DNA of 64,000 nt from Pseudomonas oligotrophica. GTDB taxonomy: Bacteria > Pseudomonadota > Gammaproteobacteria > Pseudomonadales > Pseudomonadaceae. Shown in pieces: positions 39,458 through 50,212 of the stretch. The notes beneath the pieces are model-generated. The model ran no database searches, was not told the origin of the DNA, and worked only from the letters and a program-made list of their open reading frames with translations. The stretch spans positions 186,001-250,000 of the forward strand of contig NZ_JAKJRU010000001.1 of NCBI RefSeq assembly GCF_021726475.1, read 5' to 3'. The stretch's first letter is position 1; each line of letters starts with the position of its first letter. The translations under genes and the position numbers were made by a program.

Positions 39458-40981
39458 TCAGGCGTCGACCGTGCGCCGGCAGGCCGCCACACCTGCCCGG
39501 CCGGGCCGCCGCCGACGCCGCCTGAGCCGACGCCAACCGAGCAGCACGCCGCTCAGGCCGATCACCAGCGCACCCGCGCTAAAGGCCAGCAACAGGCCGT
39601 CGCGCAGCAGCGGCCGCTGCAGCAGGGGCAGCCAGTCCCAGCTGTGCAGCAGCTTGAACGCCCAGCGCACCGCACGCCGGCGCTGATCCAGCTGTTCGAT
39701 GACCGCACCGCTGTAGGGATCGATGTGCAGCCAGGTCGACGCCGGATCGTCGAAGCGCACCCGCAGCAGCGGCAAGCGGCGCGGCAGATGGCTGTACAGG
39801 CTTGGTTCGCTGCGGGCGTAGTAGTGGGAATCCTCCTGCTGCAGCCACTCGAAGTGCAGCGACTGCTCCGGCCAGGCCTCGCGGACCTGGCGCTCCAGTA
39901 CCGCGCGCTCAAGGTGTTCCTGCGCCGGCCCGGTGGACGCCGCGGGCAGAAGGCGCGTCTCGCCACTGGCATCGAGGCCGAGCAGATAGGGCTGATCGCC
40001 GAGCACCTGCCATTGCAGTTCCACCGGCGCGATACCGGCCTCGCGGAATCGGGCCAGCGCAGAGGCAAGGTCCATCTTGGCCGCCCCAGCGTTCAGCGGT
40101 GCGTTTCTTAGCGCGGCGGCATCGATGGTCGAGCGTTTCTCGAACAGCCCCCAGGGCTCCATCGACAGCATGCCGCTGACCAGCCAGACCAGCAGCACGA
40201 CGCCGACCAGCAGCCCGCCGACGTGGTGCACACGGCTGGTGCCAGCCGGGTAGGGCGAGTGCGAGCCGTTGCGGTAGCGCCCGGTGAAGCGCCAGCGCAG
40301 CAGGCCGATCAGCATGCCCAGCAGCACCAGCACCGCGCCGAGCAGGGCGCCATAGACCAGCAGCGGCGACCAGGCGGCCTTCGGCATCACCTCGCGCAAC
40401 GGATAGAGCCAGTGCAGCCAGGCGCCCAGCAGGTTCCAGGCCCGCTCGTGGGCGCTGGCATCGCGCACCACCAGCCCGCTGTGGCTGGAGACGTAGAGCA
40501 GGTGCCGTTCGGCATCGTCGGCCTGGACCCGATACAGCGGGCGCTCGCGGGCCAGCGCATGATTGCGCGTCCAGGCATCCTCCTCGACCCGGTCGAGCAG
40601 GCGCACCTTAGCCCCGTGGGTGAACTGCCGCGCGCTGGCCAGCGCCTCGGCAGGGCCGATGCGCTCGATGCGCCGACCGCTGCGCGCGTCCACCGCCAGC
40701 AGCGGTCCGTCTCCGTAGTCCAGCAGGTAGCGCGGCGAGCCGCCGGCACCGGTCAGGCGCAGGCTGAGCGGGGTACGCGGATCGCCACTGGCGGCAAGCG
40801 CCGCACCCGGCGCGATGCAGCAGCCAGAATCCAGCGGTGCCAGTCGCGCCAGATGCTCGGCCGGCGTCAGCTTGGGATAGCCGACGAAGAGCATCACCAC
40901 GCCGCTGACGACCCAGGCCAGGACGAACAACCCCAGGGCGATGCCGAGCCAGCGATGCGCGAGGTACAGGTAGCGCTTCAT
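39458..40981 (-). CDS. PepSY-domain inner-membrane protein (large form)
   Basis: 507 aa. It starts [20 protein letters not shown] with the classical PepSY_TM helix and histidine. Further helices are [40 protein letters not shown] and a last one around [20 protein letters not shown], followed by a very basic Arg-rich tail. PepSY-like periplasmic segments lie between them ([34 protein letters not shown]). It resembles the putative siderophore-iron reductase of the 9.8-10.9 kb locus but is 130 aa longer. It follows the second TonB receptor after 5 bp in the same operon. Confidence 0.88.
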   Translation of the reverse strand: MKRYLYLAHRWLGIALGLFVLAWVVSGVVMLFVGYPKLTPAEHLARLAPLDSGCCIAPGAALAASGDPRTPLSLRLTGAGGSPRYLLDYGDGPLLAVDARSGRRIERIGPAEALASARQFTHGAKVRLLDRVEEDAWTRNHALARERPLYRVQADDAERHLLYVSSHSGLVVRDASAHERAWNLLGAWLHWLYPLREVMPKAAWSPLLVYGALLGAVLVLLGMLIGLLRWRFTGRYRNGSHSPYPAGTSRVHHVGGLLVGVVLLVWLVSGMLSMEPWGLFEKRSTIDAAALRNAPLNAGAAKMDLASALARFREAGIAPVELQWQVLGDQPYLLGLDASGETRLLPAASTGPAQEHLERAVLERQVREAWPEQSLHFEWLQQEDSHYYARSEPSLYSHLPRRLPLLRVRFDDPASTWLHIDPYSGAVIEQLDQRRRAVRWAFKLLHSWDWLPLLQRPLLRDGLLLAFSAGALVIGLSGVLLGWRRLRRRRRRPGRAGVAACRRTVDA

Positions 40982-40986
40982 GCCGG

Positions 40987-43017
40987 TCAGAAGTCCAGGG
41001 TCACGGCGGCATACAGCGCGCGGCCATCGCCCGGCGCATGCAGGGTCTGCGCGCCGTCGTACCAGACGTATTCGTGGTAGCGGTCGGTGAGGTTCTTCAG
41101 CTGCAGGTCGACGGCCAGCTGCTCGGTCAGCTGGTAGCTGGCGCCCAGGTTGAACAGCACGTAGCCGCCGTACTTGCCCTGGGTGTTCTCGCGTTCGAGG
41201 TAGTAATCGGTCTGGCCGTTGAGCCAGGCGCTGAGCTGCAGGTCCGGCGTCGCCTGATAGCTGCTGCCGGCCGAGTACAGCCGCTGCGGCACGTGGTCGA
41301 TCTGCTGGCCCTGACTGGCCGGCAGGCTCGGGTCGGCCTTCTCGATTTCCGAGAACTGCCAGGAATGCGCCAGCCACAGGCTGAGCTCGGCAGTGGGGTA
41401 GAGATTGAGCTGGGCGTCATAACCCCAGCGCCGGGTCTGGCCGAGGTTCTCCGACTCGCCACTGGGATCGTTGAGCCGGCGCCGCACCTCGTCGGACGCC
41501 ACCTGCTCCCAGTAGGCGACGCGGCCGTCGAGCCAGTGCGCCGGGCTGAACTTGATGCCGGTTTCCCAGCCGTCGTTGATCGACGGCGAGAGATCGCTGG
41601 TGCGCGGCGGCACCTTGTAGGCGGCAGCACCCGTGCCGATCTGGAAGGTCCGGCCCCAGTTGCCATACAGGCTCAGCTGCTCGATGGGGGTGTAGATCAG
41701 GCTGATCTTCGGCTGCTCGATGCTGCCGTAGTCGTTGATCGCGTAATCGTTGCCACTGAGCGCGTCGGTGAAATCGCCCTCGATGCGATCGACACGGAAC
41801 GCCGGGATGATCTTCAGCGATTCCACCGGCTGGATCACCGCCTGCAGGTAGGCGCCGTAGCTGTCGTAGTCGAAGCGCTGGTCGCGGGTCTGGGTCACGA
41901 CCTGGCGTTCGACGGTGGTGTAGCGCTCGCTGCGGTTGCGCTGCTGCTCGGTGTCCAGGCCGCCTTCGAGGGCCAGGTCATGGAGCCAGGCGACATCCGG
42001 GCGGTAGGTCAGCGCAGTGCGCGCGCCATAGTGCTTCTCCTCGCTGGTGCGCCGCTGTTGCGGTGCGGCCAAGGAGAAACGCACCCAGCGGTCGTCATCC
42101 AGGGTGTTGAGCCAGACCTTCGTCGCCCAGCTGAGGTCGCTGGCCAGCTGGCTGTCCAGGTGCAGGCTGAGCTGGTTCATGCGCCGCTCGCCCATGTCGC
42201 TGGCCGACAGCGCATAGGACTGGCGTGGCGAGTGCCGTGCGTCCTCACGGGACAGGTACCCCGGCTCGTCCGCATCGGTCTCGTAGTGCCGGGCGATCAG
42301 GCCCAGGCGCCAGTCGCCGGCGTCCGGCGTGTAGAACCATTTGCCGGACAGGCTGGTGCGCTCGCTGCCGGCATGGTCGCGGTAGCCATCGCTCTTCTGT
42401 TGGCCGATGAAGTAGTTCTGCGTCCAGTTGCCGCTTTCGATGCCCTTGGCCAGCTGCAGCTCCTGCGTGTCGTAGCTGCCGTAGCGCAACCGCCCCTTGC
42501 CGTAGTCGCCACCGATGCGCGACTGCACGGCGACGTTGCCGGCGATGTTGTACAGGCCGTAGCGCGGGTCGTTGGTGCCGCGCACCACCTCGATGCCGTC
42601 GATCTCCAGTGGGAACAGCATGTCCAGGTAGGGCATGTTGCCGTCGTTGCTGTTGCTCGGGATGCCGTCGATCAGCAGCTTGACTGCGTTGACCTCGCCC
42701 TCGCCATTGAAGCCGCGAAAGGACAGCTTGCCGGAAGTGGTGCCCTGGCCGAATTCGGTGAGCATCACCCCCGGCGCGCGGCGGAACAGCTCCCAGCTGT
42801 AGAGCACCGGCTGCTGCTCGAGGATGTCGCTGCCCAGCAGGTCCACCGAGCTGATCACGCTGCTGGTCGGCAGGCTGCCGCTGGACGGGTTCGCGGTGAC
42901 GGTACTGCTGCCCAGCGACAGCGCGGTATCGGCCGAGGCCGAGGTTGAGTGGGCGCCGAGCAGGGCGCAGGCAAGCAGGCAGGGCAGCGCGGCGCGCGGC
43001 GCAGGGTGGTCGAACAT
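40987..43017 (-). CDS. TonB-dependent receptor (second iron/metal locus)
   Basis: 676 aa. A signal peptide (AALPCLLACALLGAHSTSAS) is followed by a TonB-box-like LSLGSSTVTA and the plug (YSWELFRRAPGVMLTEFGQG, SGKLSFRGFNGEGEVNAVKL, EVVRGTNDPRYGLYNIAGNV). The beta-barrel ends in GDGRALYAAVTLDF with the terminal Phe. No STN domain is present. The MFDHPAPRAALP start was chosen as the first residue before the signal peptide; a longer open frame upstream is low-complexity. The ligand is not predictable: an upstream Fur box argues for iron, while the DUF2946-like partner often accompanies copper loci. Confidence 0.9.
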   Translation of the reverse strand: MFDHPAPRAALPCLLACALLGAHSTSASADTALSLGSSTVTANPSSGSLPTSSVISSVDLLGSDILEQQPVLYSWELFRRAPGVMLTEFGQGTTSGKLSFRGFNGEGEVNAVKLLIDGIPSNSNDGNMPYLDMLFPLEIDGIEVVRGTNDPRYGLYNIAGNVAVQSRIGGDYGKGRLRYGSYDTQELQLAKGIESGNWTQNYFIGQQKSDGYRDHAGSERTSLSGKWFYTPDAGDWRLGLIARHYETDADEPGYLSREDARHSPRQSYALSASDMGERRMNQLSLHLDSQLASDLSWATKVWLNTLDDDRWVRFSLAAPQQRRTSEEKHYGARTALTYRPDVAWLHDLALEGGLDTEQQRNRSERYTTVERQVVTQTRDQRFDYDSYGAYLQAVIQPVESLKIIPAFRVDRIEGDFTDALSGNDYAINDYGSIEQPKISLIYTPIEQLSLYGNWGRTFQIGTGAAAYKVPPRTSDLSPSINDGWETGIKFSPAHWLDGRVAYWEQVASDEVRRRLNDPSGESENLGQTRRWGYDAQLNLYPTAELSLWLAHSWQFSEIEKADPSLPASQGQQIDHVPQRLYSAGSSYQATPDLQLSAWLNGQTDYYLERENTQGKYGGYVLFNLGASYQLTEQLAVDLQLKNLTDRYHEYVWYDGAQTLHAPGDGRALYAAVTLDF

Positions 43018-43135
43018 CTCGCAGTTTCCTTGTGCAACAGGCAGGCCGCGGCAGGCAGCCGTCGGCAGGCGCCGCACGCCAGTTGCTGGCGGCGTGGGCG
43101 TTCGGGTGTGCAGGCAGGGAAGACGCCGGCAGGCG

Positions 43136-43525
43136 TCAGGCGAGCGGCGAGGCGCGCGGGTTGAGCGCCGGCCAGCGCTCGCGCGGCGACGGCCAGGCAC
43201 TGTGCCGTTCGGCCCGCGCATAGGTTCGCCCGGCTGCGGCCGGCAGGATCGGTGGCGAGGCGACGGGCAGGGCGGCGAGACCCATGGCACCGCTGCAGCA
43301 ACAGGGCGGCATGCCGCCGTGGCCGGCGTGCGGCTGTTCGCCGGTGCTCGCTGCGGCGTGCGCCGCGTGCCCTGGATGCGCCTCGCCTTGCGCCAGTGCC
43401 GCACGATCACCGTGCTCGAGCAGGCGGCCGTCGTCGGCCGGCCACGCACCGGCGAGCGACATGCCCAGCAGGTGCAGCAGCAGGGCCAGGCTGGCCAGCC
43501 AGGCGGGAAATCGGTGGCGCTTCAT
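43136..43525 (-). CDS. DUF2946-like His/Cys-rich secreted protein
   Basis: 129 aa. An N-terminal hydrophobic export segment (FPAWLASLALLLHLLGMSLA) is followed by a metal-ligand-rich stretch: GEAHPGHAAHAAASTGEQPH, AGHGGMPPCCCSGAMG. The CCC-x-G core and overall plan match DUF2946 proteins, which are commonly found beside metal-related TonB receptors. It lies first in the operon, 118 bp upstream of the receptor, behind a palindromic Fur box. A periplasmic metal-binding role is inferred from the His/Cys content only. Confidence 0.72.
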   Translation of the reverse strand: MKRHRFPAWLASLALLLHLLGMSLAGAWPADDGRLLEHGDRAALAQGEAHPGHAAHAAASTGEQPHAGHGGMPPCCCSGAMGLAALPVASPPILPAAAGRTYARAERHSAWPSPRERWPALNPRASPLA

Positions 43526-43601
43526 CGGCAGTCAGACACAACGCAGTCGGCGATGGGGCGCATGGTATTGAGCATGGGCATGGAAAAGAATTGAGCGAGC
43601 T

Positions 43602-43616
43602 CAAGAATCATTCTTG
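43602..43616 (-). promoter_or_regulatory. Fur box of DUF2946-TonB receptor-PepSY operon
   Basis: CAAGAATCATTCTTG is a perfect 15-bp palindrome about its central C and matches the Fur 7-1-7 pattern (TGAGAATCATTCTCA type). It lies 77 bp upstream of the first gene of the operon and 28 bp after the end of hemF, indicating iron-repressed transcription toward the receptor. Confidence 0.78.
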
Positions 43617-43643
43617 ATTGCACCCGATTCAAGCCCGCCGGCG

Positions 43644-44681
<1,038 letters not shown>

Positions 44682-44704
44682 TCACCCAGTCCTTCGGAGT
44701 CGAC

Positions 44705-45682
44705 ATGAGCAAGCGCATCCAATTCAGCCGGCACGGCGGGCCGGAAGTCCTCGAGCTGGTCGACGTCGAGCCGCCCAGGCCGGGCGCCGGCGAGGTGCTG
44801 GTCCGCAACCACGCCATCGGCCTGAACTTCATCGACACCTACTTCCGCACCGGCCTCTACGTGCCGCCGGCGCTGCCGTCGGGCCTGGGCAACGAGGCCG
44901 CCGGCGTGGTCGAGGCGGTGGGCGAGGGCGTCGACAGCGTCCGCGTGGGCGATCGCGTCGCCTATGCCACCGGGCCGCTGGGCGCCTATGGCGAGCACCA
45001 TTGCCTGCCGGCACGCTACCTGGTGCGGCTGCCGGAGGCGATCAGCTACGAGCAGGCCGCGGCGGTGATGCTCAAGGGCCTGACCAGCCAGTACCTGCTG
45101 CGCCAGATCCATCCGCTGCAGGCCGGCGAGACGCTGCTGTTCCACGCCGCCGCCGGTGGCGTCGGCTCGATCGCCTGCCAGTGGGCCAAGGCCTTGGGCG
45201 CCCGCCTGATCGGCGTGGTCGGCTCGGCGGAAAAGGCCGAGCGGGCCAAGGCCCTGGGCGCCTGGGCGACCATCGACCGCAGCCGCGAGGACGTGGTGCA
45301 GCGGGTGCTGGAGCTGACCGAGGGCAGGAAGTGCCCGGTGGTCTACGACTCGGTCGGCAAGGACACTTGGGAGATCTCGCTGGACTGCGTCGCGCCGCGC
45401 GGCCTGCTGGTCAGTTTCGGCAATGCCTCCGGGCCGGTCGCCGGGGTCAACCTCGGCATCCTCGCGCAGAAGGGCTCGCTGTTCGTCACCCGGCCGACCC
45501 TGGCCGGCTACGCCGACACCCCCGAGCGCCTGCAGATGATGGCCGACGAGCTGTTCGAGATGATCACCAGCGGCCGGATCCAGGTCGAGATCGGCCAGCG
45601 CTACCCGCTCGCCGAAGCCGCCGAGGCCCAGCGCCAGCTGGCCGGCCGCGCCACGGTCGGCTCGACGGTGCTGCTGCCCTGA
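44705..45682 (+). CDS. qor: NADPH:quinone oxidoreductase
   Basis: 325 aa, zeta-crystallin-type medium-chain reductase without zinc. The N-terminal domain has QFSRHGGPEVLELVDVEPPR and LNFIDTYFRTGLYVPPALPS; the quinone oxidoreductase signature lies in GNEAAGVVEAVGEGVDSVRV. The NADPH-binding domain has LFHAAAGGVGSIACQWAKAL and VVGSAEKAERAKALGA. It should reduce quinones by one electron in the cytoplasm. Neighbours hemF and tsaC are conserved around it in Pseudomonas. Confidence 0.95.
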   Translation: MSKRIQFSRHGGPEVLELVDVEPPRPGAGEVLVRNHAIGLNFIDTYFRTGLYVPPALPSGLGNEAAGVVEAVGEGVDSVRVGDRVAYATGPLGAYGEHHCLPARYLVRLPEAISYEQAAAVMLKGLTSQYLLRQIHPLQAGETLLFHAAAGGVGSIACQWAKALGARLIGVVGSAEKAERAKALGAWATIDRSREDVVQRVLELTEGRKCPVVYDSVGKDTWEISLDCVAPRGLLVSFGNASGPVAGVNLGILAQKGSLFVTRPTLAGYADTPERLQMMADELFEMITSGRIQVEIGQRYPLAEAAEAQRQLAGRATVGSTVLLP

Positions 45683-45731
45683 AGGCGGGCGGGCGGCGCG
45701 CCGATCGCCGGCCAGCCTCCCGCGCCTGCCG

Positions 45732-46292
45732 CTAGCTGGCCCTGATCAGCTGCCCGCTGCGCAGGTCGCGGATGGTGCTGGGGTTGCGCTGCCCGCCCAG
45801 CGGCCCGCAGAAGATGTGGTCCAGCTGATCGCCGAAATACTGCCGCACGCGCAACGCCGAACGCGCCGCCGGCCGGCCGGCCGGGTTGGCCGAGGTGGAC
45901 ACCAGCGGCCCGGTGAGTGCGCACAGGCGCGCCACCAGCGGATGATCGGTCACGCGCAGCGCGACGCTGTCGTGGCGCCCGGTGATCCACTGCGGCAGGC
46001 GGTCCTGGTGCGGCACCAGCCAGGTGTTGGGCCCCGGCCAGCTGCGTGCCAGGCGCTCGCGCCAGCTGCGCGGCAGGTCATCCAGCAGGAAGTCGAAGCG
46101 CTCCATGCAGTCGGCAACCAGGATCAGGCCCTTGTCCACCGGGCGGTCCTTGAGTTCGAGCAGGCGGTAGACCGCCTCGCGGTCCCACGGATCGCAACCC
46201 AGCCCCCACACCGCTTCGGTCGGATAGGCGATCACGCCGCCCTGCCGGACCACACGCGCCACCTGCTGCAAACGCCACTCGCCTGTCATCAC
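45732..46292 (-). CDS. tsaC: Threonylcarbamoyl-AMP synthase TsaC
   Basis: 186 aa, YrdC/Sua5 family, short form without the Sua5 C-terminal domain. It makes L-threonylcarbamoyladenylate for the t6A37 modification of ANN-decoding tRNAs. Signatures: [16 protein letters not shown], the ligand-binding [35 protein letters not shown] and [15 protein letters not shown]. It is followed by dprA upstream in the same direction with a 64-bp gap, as in other gammaproteobacteria. Confidence 0.96.
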   Translation of the reverse strand: MMTGEWRLQQVARVVRQGGVIAYPTEAVWGLGCDPWDREAVYRLLELKDRPVDKGLILVADCMERFDFLLDDLPRSWRERLARSWPGPNTWLVPHQDRLPQWITGRHDSVALRVTDHPLVARLCALTGPLVSTSANPAGRPAARSALRVRQYFGDQLDHIFCGPLGGQRNPSTIRDLRSGQLIRAS

Positions 46293-46356
46293 GACCCCCG
46301 GACGGAAAAAAATCGCCGCAGTTTAGCCAAGCCGGCCAGCGGCCGCAGCCTCAGCC

Positions 46357-47454
46357 TCAGCCGATGCGCGCCGACCAGAGGCCGTTGTCGTTGCCGACCC
46401 GGCCCTCGATCTCCAGTTCGGTCAGCTGCGCCAGCACCTCGGCCAGCGGCCGGTCGACGGCCACGGCCAGCGCCTCGCTGCTCAGGGCGCCGGCCAGCAG
46501 CTGGCGCAGCAGCGGATGCGCTGCGGCCGCACCGGCGCTGCTCGGCGGCGCGGCCGGGGCGAGCTGCTGCCAGCCACGCAGGCCCTGCAGCACGTCCTCG
46601 ACGCTTTCCACCAGGGTCGCGCCGTCACGGATCAGCTGGTGGCAGCCGCGCGCCCCGGGATGGTGGATCGAGCCAGGGATGGCATAGACCTCGCGGCCCT
46701 GTTCGGCGGCCAGCCGGGCCGTGATCAGCGAGCCGCTGGAGGGGCTGGCCTCGACCACCAGCACGCCGAGCGACAGGCCGCTGATGATGCGGTTGCGCCG
46801 CGGAAAGTTGCTGGCCTGCGGGGCGCAATCCAGCGGCAGTTCCGAGACCAGCGCGCCACCGCCCGCGATGATGGCCTCGGCCAGGCGCAGATGGCGGCGC
46901 GGATACAGCCGCTGCAGCCCGGTACCGAGCACGGCGACCGTCTTGCCGCCGGCATCCAGCGCGCCCTGGTGGGCCGCGCCGTCGATCCCCAGCGCCAGCC
47001 CGCTGGTGATGCTGAAGCCGGCACCGGCCAGGCTACGGGCGAACGCCGCGGCATTGTCCAGGCCAGGGCGCGAGGCCCGCCGGCTGCCGACCATGGCCAG
47101 CTGCGGCGTTTCCAGCAGCGCGGGGTCGCCCTCGACGAACAGCAGCGGCGGCGCATCCGGCAGTTCGGCGAGCAGGGCCGGGTAGCGCGGGTCGTCCCAG
47201 GCCAGCAGGTGCCGATGCGGCTGCTCCAGCCAGGCGAGGGCGGCGCCGGCCCGCTCGCGAATCCCGGCGCTGCGCCGCGGTTCGGCACAGCTGGCCGGCA
47301 GGCCCAGCGAGCGCCAGGCGGCGGCCGGCGCGCTCAGCGCCGAGCAGGCGTCAGGGAAGGCACTGAGCAGGCGCTGCAGGCGCCGCGGGCCGAGTTCGGG
47401 AAGCAGGTGAAGGCGCAGGCGCGCCTCGAGTTCGGCGGGGGAAATGCGGTTCAT
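46357..47454 (-). CDS. dprA: DNA-processing protein DprA
   Basis: 365 aa; loads RecA on incoming single-stranded DNA during natural transformation. The N-terminal helical region (LRLHLLPELGPRRLQRLLSA) is followed by the Rossmann DNA_processg_A core: LAMVGSRRASRPGLDNAAAF, ITSGLALGIDGAAHQGALDA, GKTVAVLGTGLQRLYPRRH and GALVSELPLD with FPRRNRIISGLSLGVLVVEA. A C-terminal winged-helix-like domain (ALSSEALAVAVDRPLAEVLA) is present. Start at MNRISPAELE; the longer frame includes the tsaP-dprA gap. The presence of dprA fits natural competence, well known in P. stutzeri. Confidence 0.96.
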   Translation of the reverse strand: MNRISPAELEARLRLHLLPELGPRRLQRLLSAFPDACSALSAPAAAWRSLGLPASCAEPRRSAGIRERAGAALAWLEQPHRHLLAWDDPRYPALLAELPDAPPLLFVEGDPALLETPQLAMVGSRRASRPGLDNAAAFARSLAGAGFSITSGLALGIDGAAHQGALDAGGKTVAVLGTGLQRLYPRRHLRLAEAIIAGGGALVSELPLDCAPQASNFPRRNRIISGLSLGVLVVEASPSSGSLITARLAAEQGREVYAIPGSIHHPGARGCHQLIRDGATLVESVEDVLQGLRGWQQLAPAAPPSSAGAAAAHPLLRQLLAGALSSEALAVAVDRPLAEVLAQLTELEIEGRVGNDNGLWSARIG

Positions 47455-47510
47455 GGCGGGACATTCCTTGTCCGGGGCGGCGCATCCGCGCGCCGTCATG
47501 CAGAAACAGC

Positions 47511-47532
47511 GAGCCCCGCATCGGCGGGGCTC
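47511..47532 (-). terminator. Terminator between tsaP and dprA
   Basis: GAGCCCCGC and GCGGGGCTC form a perfect 9-bp stem around an ATCG loop, 8 bp after the tsaP stop in the transcribed direction, followed by GCTGTTTCTG. The T-tail is short, so termination may be partial, allowing read-through into dprA. Confidence 0.65.
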
Positions 47533-47539
47533 GGGACCA

Positions 47540-48565
47540 TCAGGGGTTGCGCAGCTTGTCGTTCACCGCCAGTGAGCGGGTGGCCTGCAACACCAGGCCG
47601 TAGCTGAGCTTGTCGTAGGTGCGGAACACCATGAGCAGGCCGGCACGCTCGTCGGGAACCTTGACGTTCTCGCCGGTCACCCGGTCGCGCACCGTCTCGC
47701 CGGTCTTGTACACGGCGAGCACGTTGCCCTCGGCGAGGCCGTCGCGCGCCCCCTTGTTCAGGGTCACCACGTCGAGCTGGCCGATCTGCGTGACGCCGCG
47801 CGGCACGTCGATGATCAGGCCGTCGATCTCGCTGGCCGGCGCGCTCGGCATGAAGGTGGAGTTGACCGCGCGCTCCTCGCTGGCGAACAGGCGGTCGCCG
47901 ATGCGCGCTTCCTGGGTGGTGCGGGTCAGTTCCAGCGTGGCGATGTCGCCTTCGGTCTGCTGGACCTCGACGGTGCCGACGTCATCGGCATTGATGCCGA
48001 GGAACTCGCCGGTATTGGGGTCGGTGTAGCTCTTGCCCTGGCGGAAGATGCCGTAGACCGGAATCTCGGCGGAGAAGTCGCCGCGCCCGTAGATGCGGTC
48101 GCCGGCGCCGCTGATCACCCGCTCGGCGTTGCCGGCGACGATGTAGGGCGCAGCCAGGAACTCTTCCTGCGAATCGATGATGCGGTTGCTCAGCAGGAAG
48201 CTGTTGATCGCCTCCAGCGGGATGGTCGGGATGGCCTCGGCCATCGGCGTGGTGCGCACGCCCGGCGACAGCTTGATGGTGCCGCGGCTGGCGCCACGGT
48301 TGAGCATCAGCCGTGGCTGGCCATCGACGTAGACCAGGCTCAGGCTGTCGCCGGGGTAGATCAGGTGCGGATTGTCGATCTGCGGGTTGGCGTGCCAGAG
48401 TTCCGGCCACTTCCAGGGCTGGCGCAGAAAGCGCGCGGAGATGTCCCAGAGGGTATCGCCTTTCACTACCGTATAGCGCTGCGGATAGCCTTCCTTGAGC
48501 TGGACGTCGGCCTGGGCGAGCCCGCTGGCGGCCACCAGCAGCAGGGCGAGTAGTGATTTCCTCAT
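47540..48565 (-). CDS. tsaP: LysM protein TsaP, type IV pilus secretin-associated
   Basis: 341 aa. The signal peptide MRKSLLALLLVAASGLAQA is followed by a LysM domain (residues about 25-75: YTVVKGDTLWDISARFLRQP, WKWPELWHANPQIDNPHLIY, PGDSLSL) that binds peptidoglycan. A C-terminal region resembles FlgT-C (GVTQIGQLDVVTLNKGARDG). This is the layout of TsaP (P. aeruginosa PA0020), which anchors the PilQ secretin. Start at the ATG before the signal peptide; the upstream extension is not homologous. It is divergent from def with a 146-bp gap. Confidence 0.9.
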   Translation of the reverse strand: MRKSLLALLLVAASGLAQADVQLKEGYPQRYTVVKGDTLWDISARFLRQPWKWPELWHANPQIDNPHLIYPGDSLSLVYVDGQPRLMLNRGASRGTIKLSPGVRTTPMAEAIPTIPLEAINSFLLSNRIIDSQEEFLAAPYIVAGNAERVISGAGDRIYGRGDFSAEIPVYGIFRQGKSYTDPNTGEFLGINADDVGTVEVQQTEGDIATLELTRTTQEARIGDRLFASEERAVNSTFMPSAPASEIDGLIIDVPRGVTQIGQLDVVTLNKGARDGLAEGNVLAVYKTGETVRDRVTGENVKVPDERAGLLMVFRTYDKLSYGLVLQATRSLAVNDKLRNP

Positions 48566-48711
48566 ATGGTGAATCCCTTTATGATGTGCCTTCGCCTGAG
48601 GCGCCCAGCGCCGCAAACCCTTGTAGAACGCGGCGTCTAGCCGGTTCCGAAGCTGCCGGGCATCTTATCAGCGGCTTTTGACTTTATTCCATAAGTGCAT
48701 CACAAACGCAT

Positions 48712-49218
48712 ATGGCCATTCTGAACATCCTTGAGTTTCCCGATCCGCGGCTGCGCACCATCGCCAAGCCGGTGGAGGCGGTGGACGACGCCCTCCGCCA
48801 GCTGATCGACGACATGTTCGAGACCATGTACGACGCCCCGGGCATCGGCTTGGCGGCGACGCAGGTCAATGTGCACAAGCGCGTGGTGGTCATGGACCTG
48901 TCCGAGGACAAGTCCGAGCCGCGGGTCTTCATCAACCCCGAGTTCGAGCCGCTGACCGACGAGATGGACCAGTACCAGGAGGGCTGCCTCTCGGTGCCGG
49001 GCTTCTACGAGAACGTCGACCGGCCGCAGAAGGTGAAGGTCAAGGCGCTGGATCGCGATGGCCAGCCCTACGAGCTGATCGCCGAGGGCCTGCTGGCGGT
49101 GTGCATCCAGCACGAGTGCGATCACCTCAACGGCAAGCTGTTCGTCGACTATCTTTCCAGTCTCAAGCGCGATCGGATCAAGAAAAAGCTGGAAAAGCTG
49201 CACCGGCAGCAGGCCTGA
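48712..49218 (+). CDS. def: Peptide deformylase
   Basis: 168 aa; removes the formyl group from nascent proteins. All three metal-site motifs are present: [36 protein letters not shown] with the Cys ligand, and [19 protein letters not shown] with both His ligands and the catalytic Glu. N-terminus [20 protein letters not shown] is typical. It precedes fmt, the enzyme adding the formyl group, as in most bacteria, with a terminator-like hairpin in the 61-bp gap. Confidence 0.98.
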   Translation: MAILNILEFPDPRLRTIAKPVEAVDDALRQLIDDMFETMYDAPGIGLAATQVNVHKRVVVMDLSEDKSEPRVFINPEFEPLTDEMDQYQEGCLSVPGFYENVDRPQKVKVKALDRDGQPYELIAEGLLAVCIQHECDHLNGKLFVDYLSSLKRDRIKKKLEKLHRQQA

Positions 49219-49237
49219 CCGCCCCCCTGAATCAGCC

Positions 49238-49265
49238 AAAAGGCTTGCTCCGGCAAGCCTTTTTC
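49238..49265 (+). terminator. Intrinsic terminator between def and fmt
   Basis: AAAAGGCTTGC (49238-49248) pairs perfectly with GCAAGCCTTTT (49253-49263) around a TCCG loop, ending in a T-run. It would limit read-through from def into fmt, although the pair is usually treated as one operon. Confidence 0.82.
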
Positions 49266-49279
49266 GTAGCGAGTCCCCC

Positions 49280-50212
49280 ATGCGTATCGTCTTTGCCGGC
49301 ACTCCCGAATTCGCCGCCCAGCACCTCCAGGCCCTGCTGCAGGCCGGCCGCGAGGTGGTCGCCGTGTACACCCAGCCGGACCGCCCCGCCGGGCGCGGGC
49401 AGAAGCTTGCACCCAGCCCGGTCAAGCAGCTCGCCCTGCAGCACGACATCCCCGTGCTGCAGCCGCCGACCCTGCGTGAGCCGGCGGCCCAGGCCGAGCT
49501 GGCCGCGCTGCAGCCGGACCTGATGGTGGTGGTCGCCTATGGCCTGATCCTGCCGCAGGCGGTACTCGACATCCCGCGGCTGGGCTGCATCAACAGCCAT
49601 GCCTCGCTGCTGCCGCGCTGGCGCGGTGCCGCGCCGATCCAGCGCGCGATCGAGGCCGGCGACCGCGAGAGCGGCGTCACCGTGATGCAGATGGAGGCGG
49701 GGCTGGACACCGGGCCGATGCTGCTCAAGGTCGGCACGCCGATCAGCGCCGAAGACACCGGCGGCAGCCTGCACGATCGCCTGGCCGTGCTCGGTTCCCA
49801 GGCGGTGGTCGAGGCCGTGGGCAGGCTGGCGGCCGGCGAGCTGCGCGGCGAGGTGCAGGACGACAGCCTGGCCACCTACGCGCACAAGCTGAGCAAGGAC
49901 GAGGCGCGCATCGACTGGACGCGCCCGGCGCTCGAGCTGGAGCTGCTGGTGCGCGCCTTCCACCCCTGGCCGATCTGCCATAGCACGCTGGCCGGCGAAA
50001 CGCTGAAGCTCCATGCCGCGCGCCTCGGCGAAGGGCAGGGCGAGCCCGGGCTGATCCTCGCCGCCGGCAAGGAAGGGCTGACCGTCGCCTGTGGCGAGGG
50101 CGCGCTGACGCTGACCCGCCTGCAACTGCCCGGCGGCAAGCCGCTGGACTTCGCCGACCTGTACAACAGCCGCCGCGAGCAGTTCGCGCCCGGCCTGGTG
50201 CTCGGCCGATGA
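49280..50212 (+). CDS. fmt: Methionyl-tRNA formyltransferase
   Basis: 310 aa; formylates initiator Met-tRNA with 10-formyl-[23 protein letters not shown] is the conserved start, and [20 protein letters not shown] carries the catalytic Asn and His and the SLLPRWRG formyl-THF loop. The flexible loop [20 protein letters not shown] and the C-terminal OB-like domain ([20 protein letters not shown]) are present. Its stop overlaps the rsmB start (ATGA). Confidence 0.98.
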   Translation: MRIVFAGTPEFAAQHLQALLQAGREVVAVYTQPDRPAGRGQKLAPSPVKQLALQHDIPVLQPPTLREPAAQAELAALQPDLMVVVAYGLILPQAVLDIPRLGCINSHASLLPRWRGAAPIQRAIEAGDRESGVTVMQMEAGLDTGPMLLKVGTPISAEDTGGSLHDRLAVLGSQAVVEAVGRLAAGELRGEVQDDSLATYAHKLSKDEARIDWTRPALELELLVRAFHPWPICHSTLAGETLKLHAARLGEGQGEPGLILAAGKEGLTVACGEGALTLTRLQLPGGKPLDFADLYNSRREQFAPGLVLGR

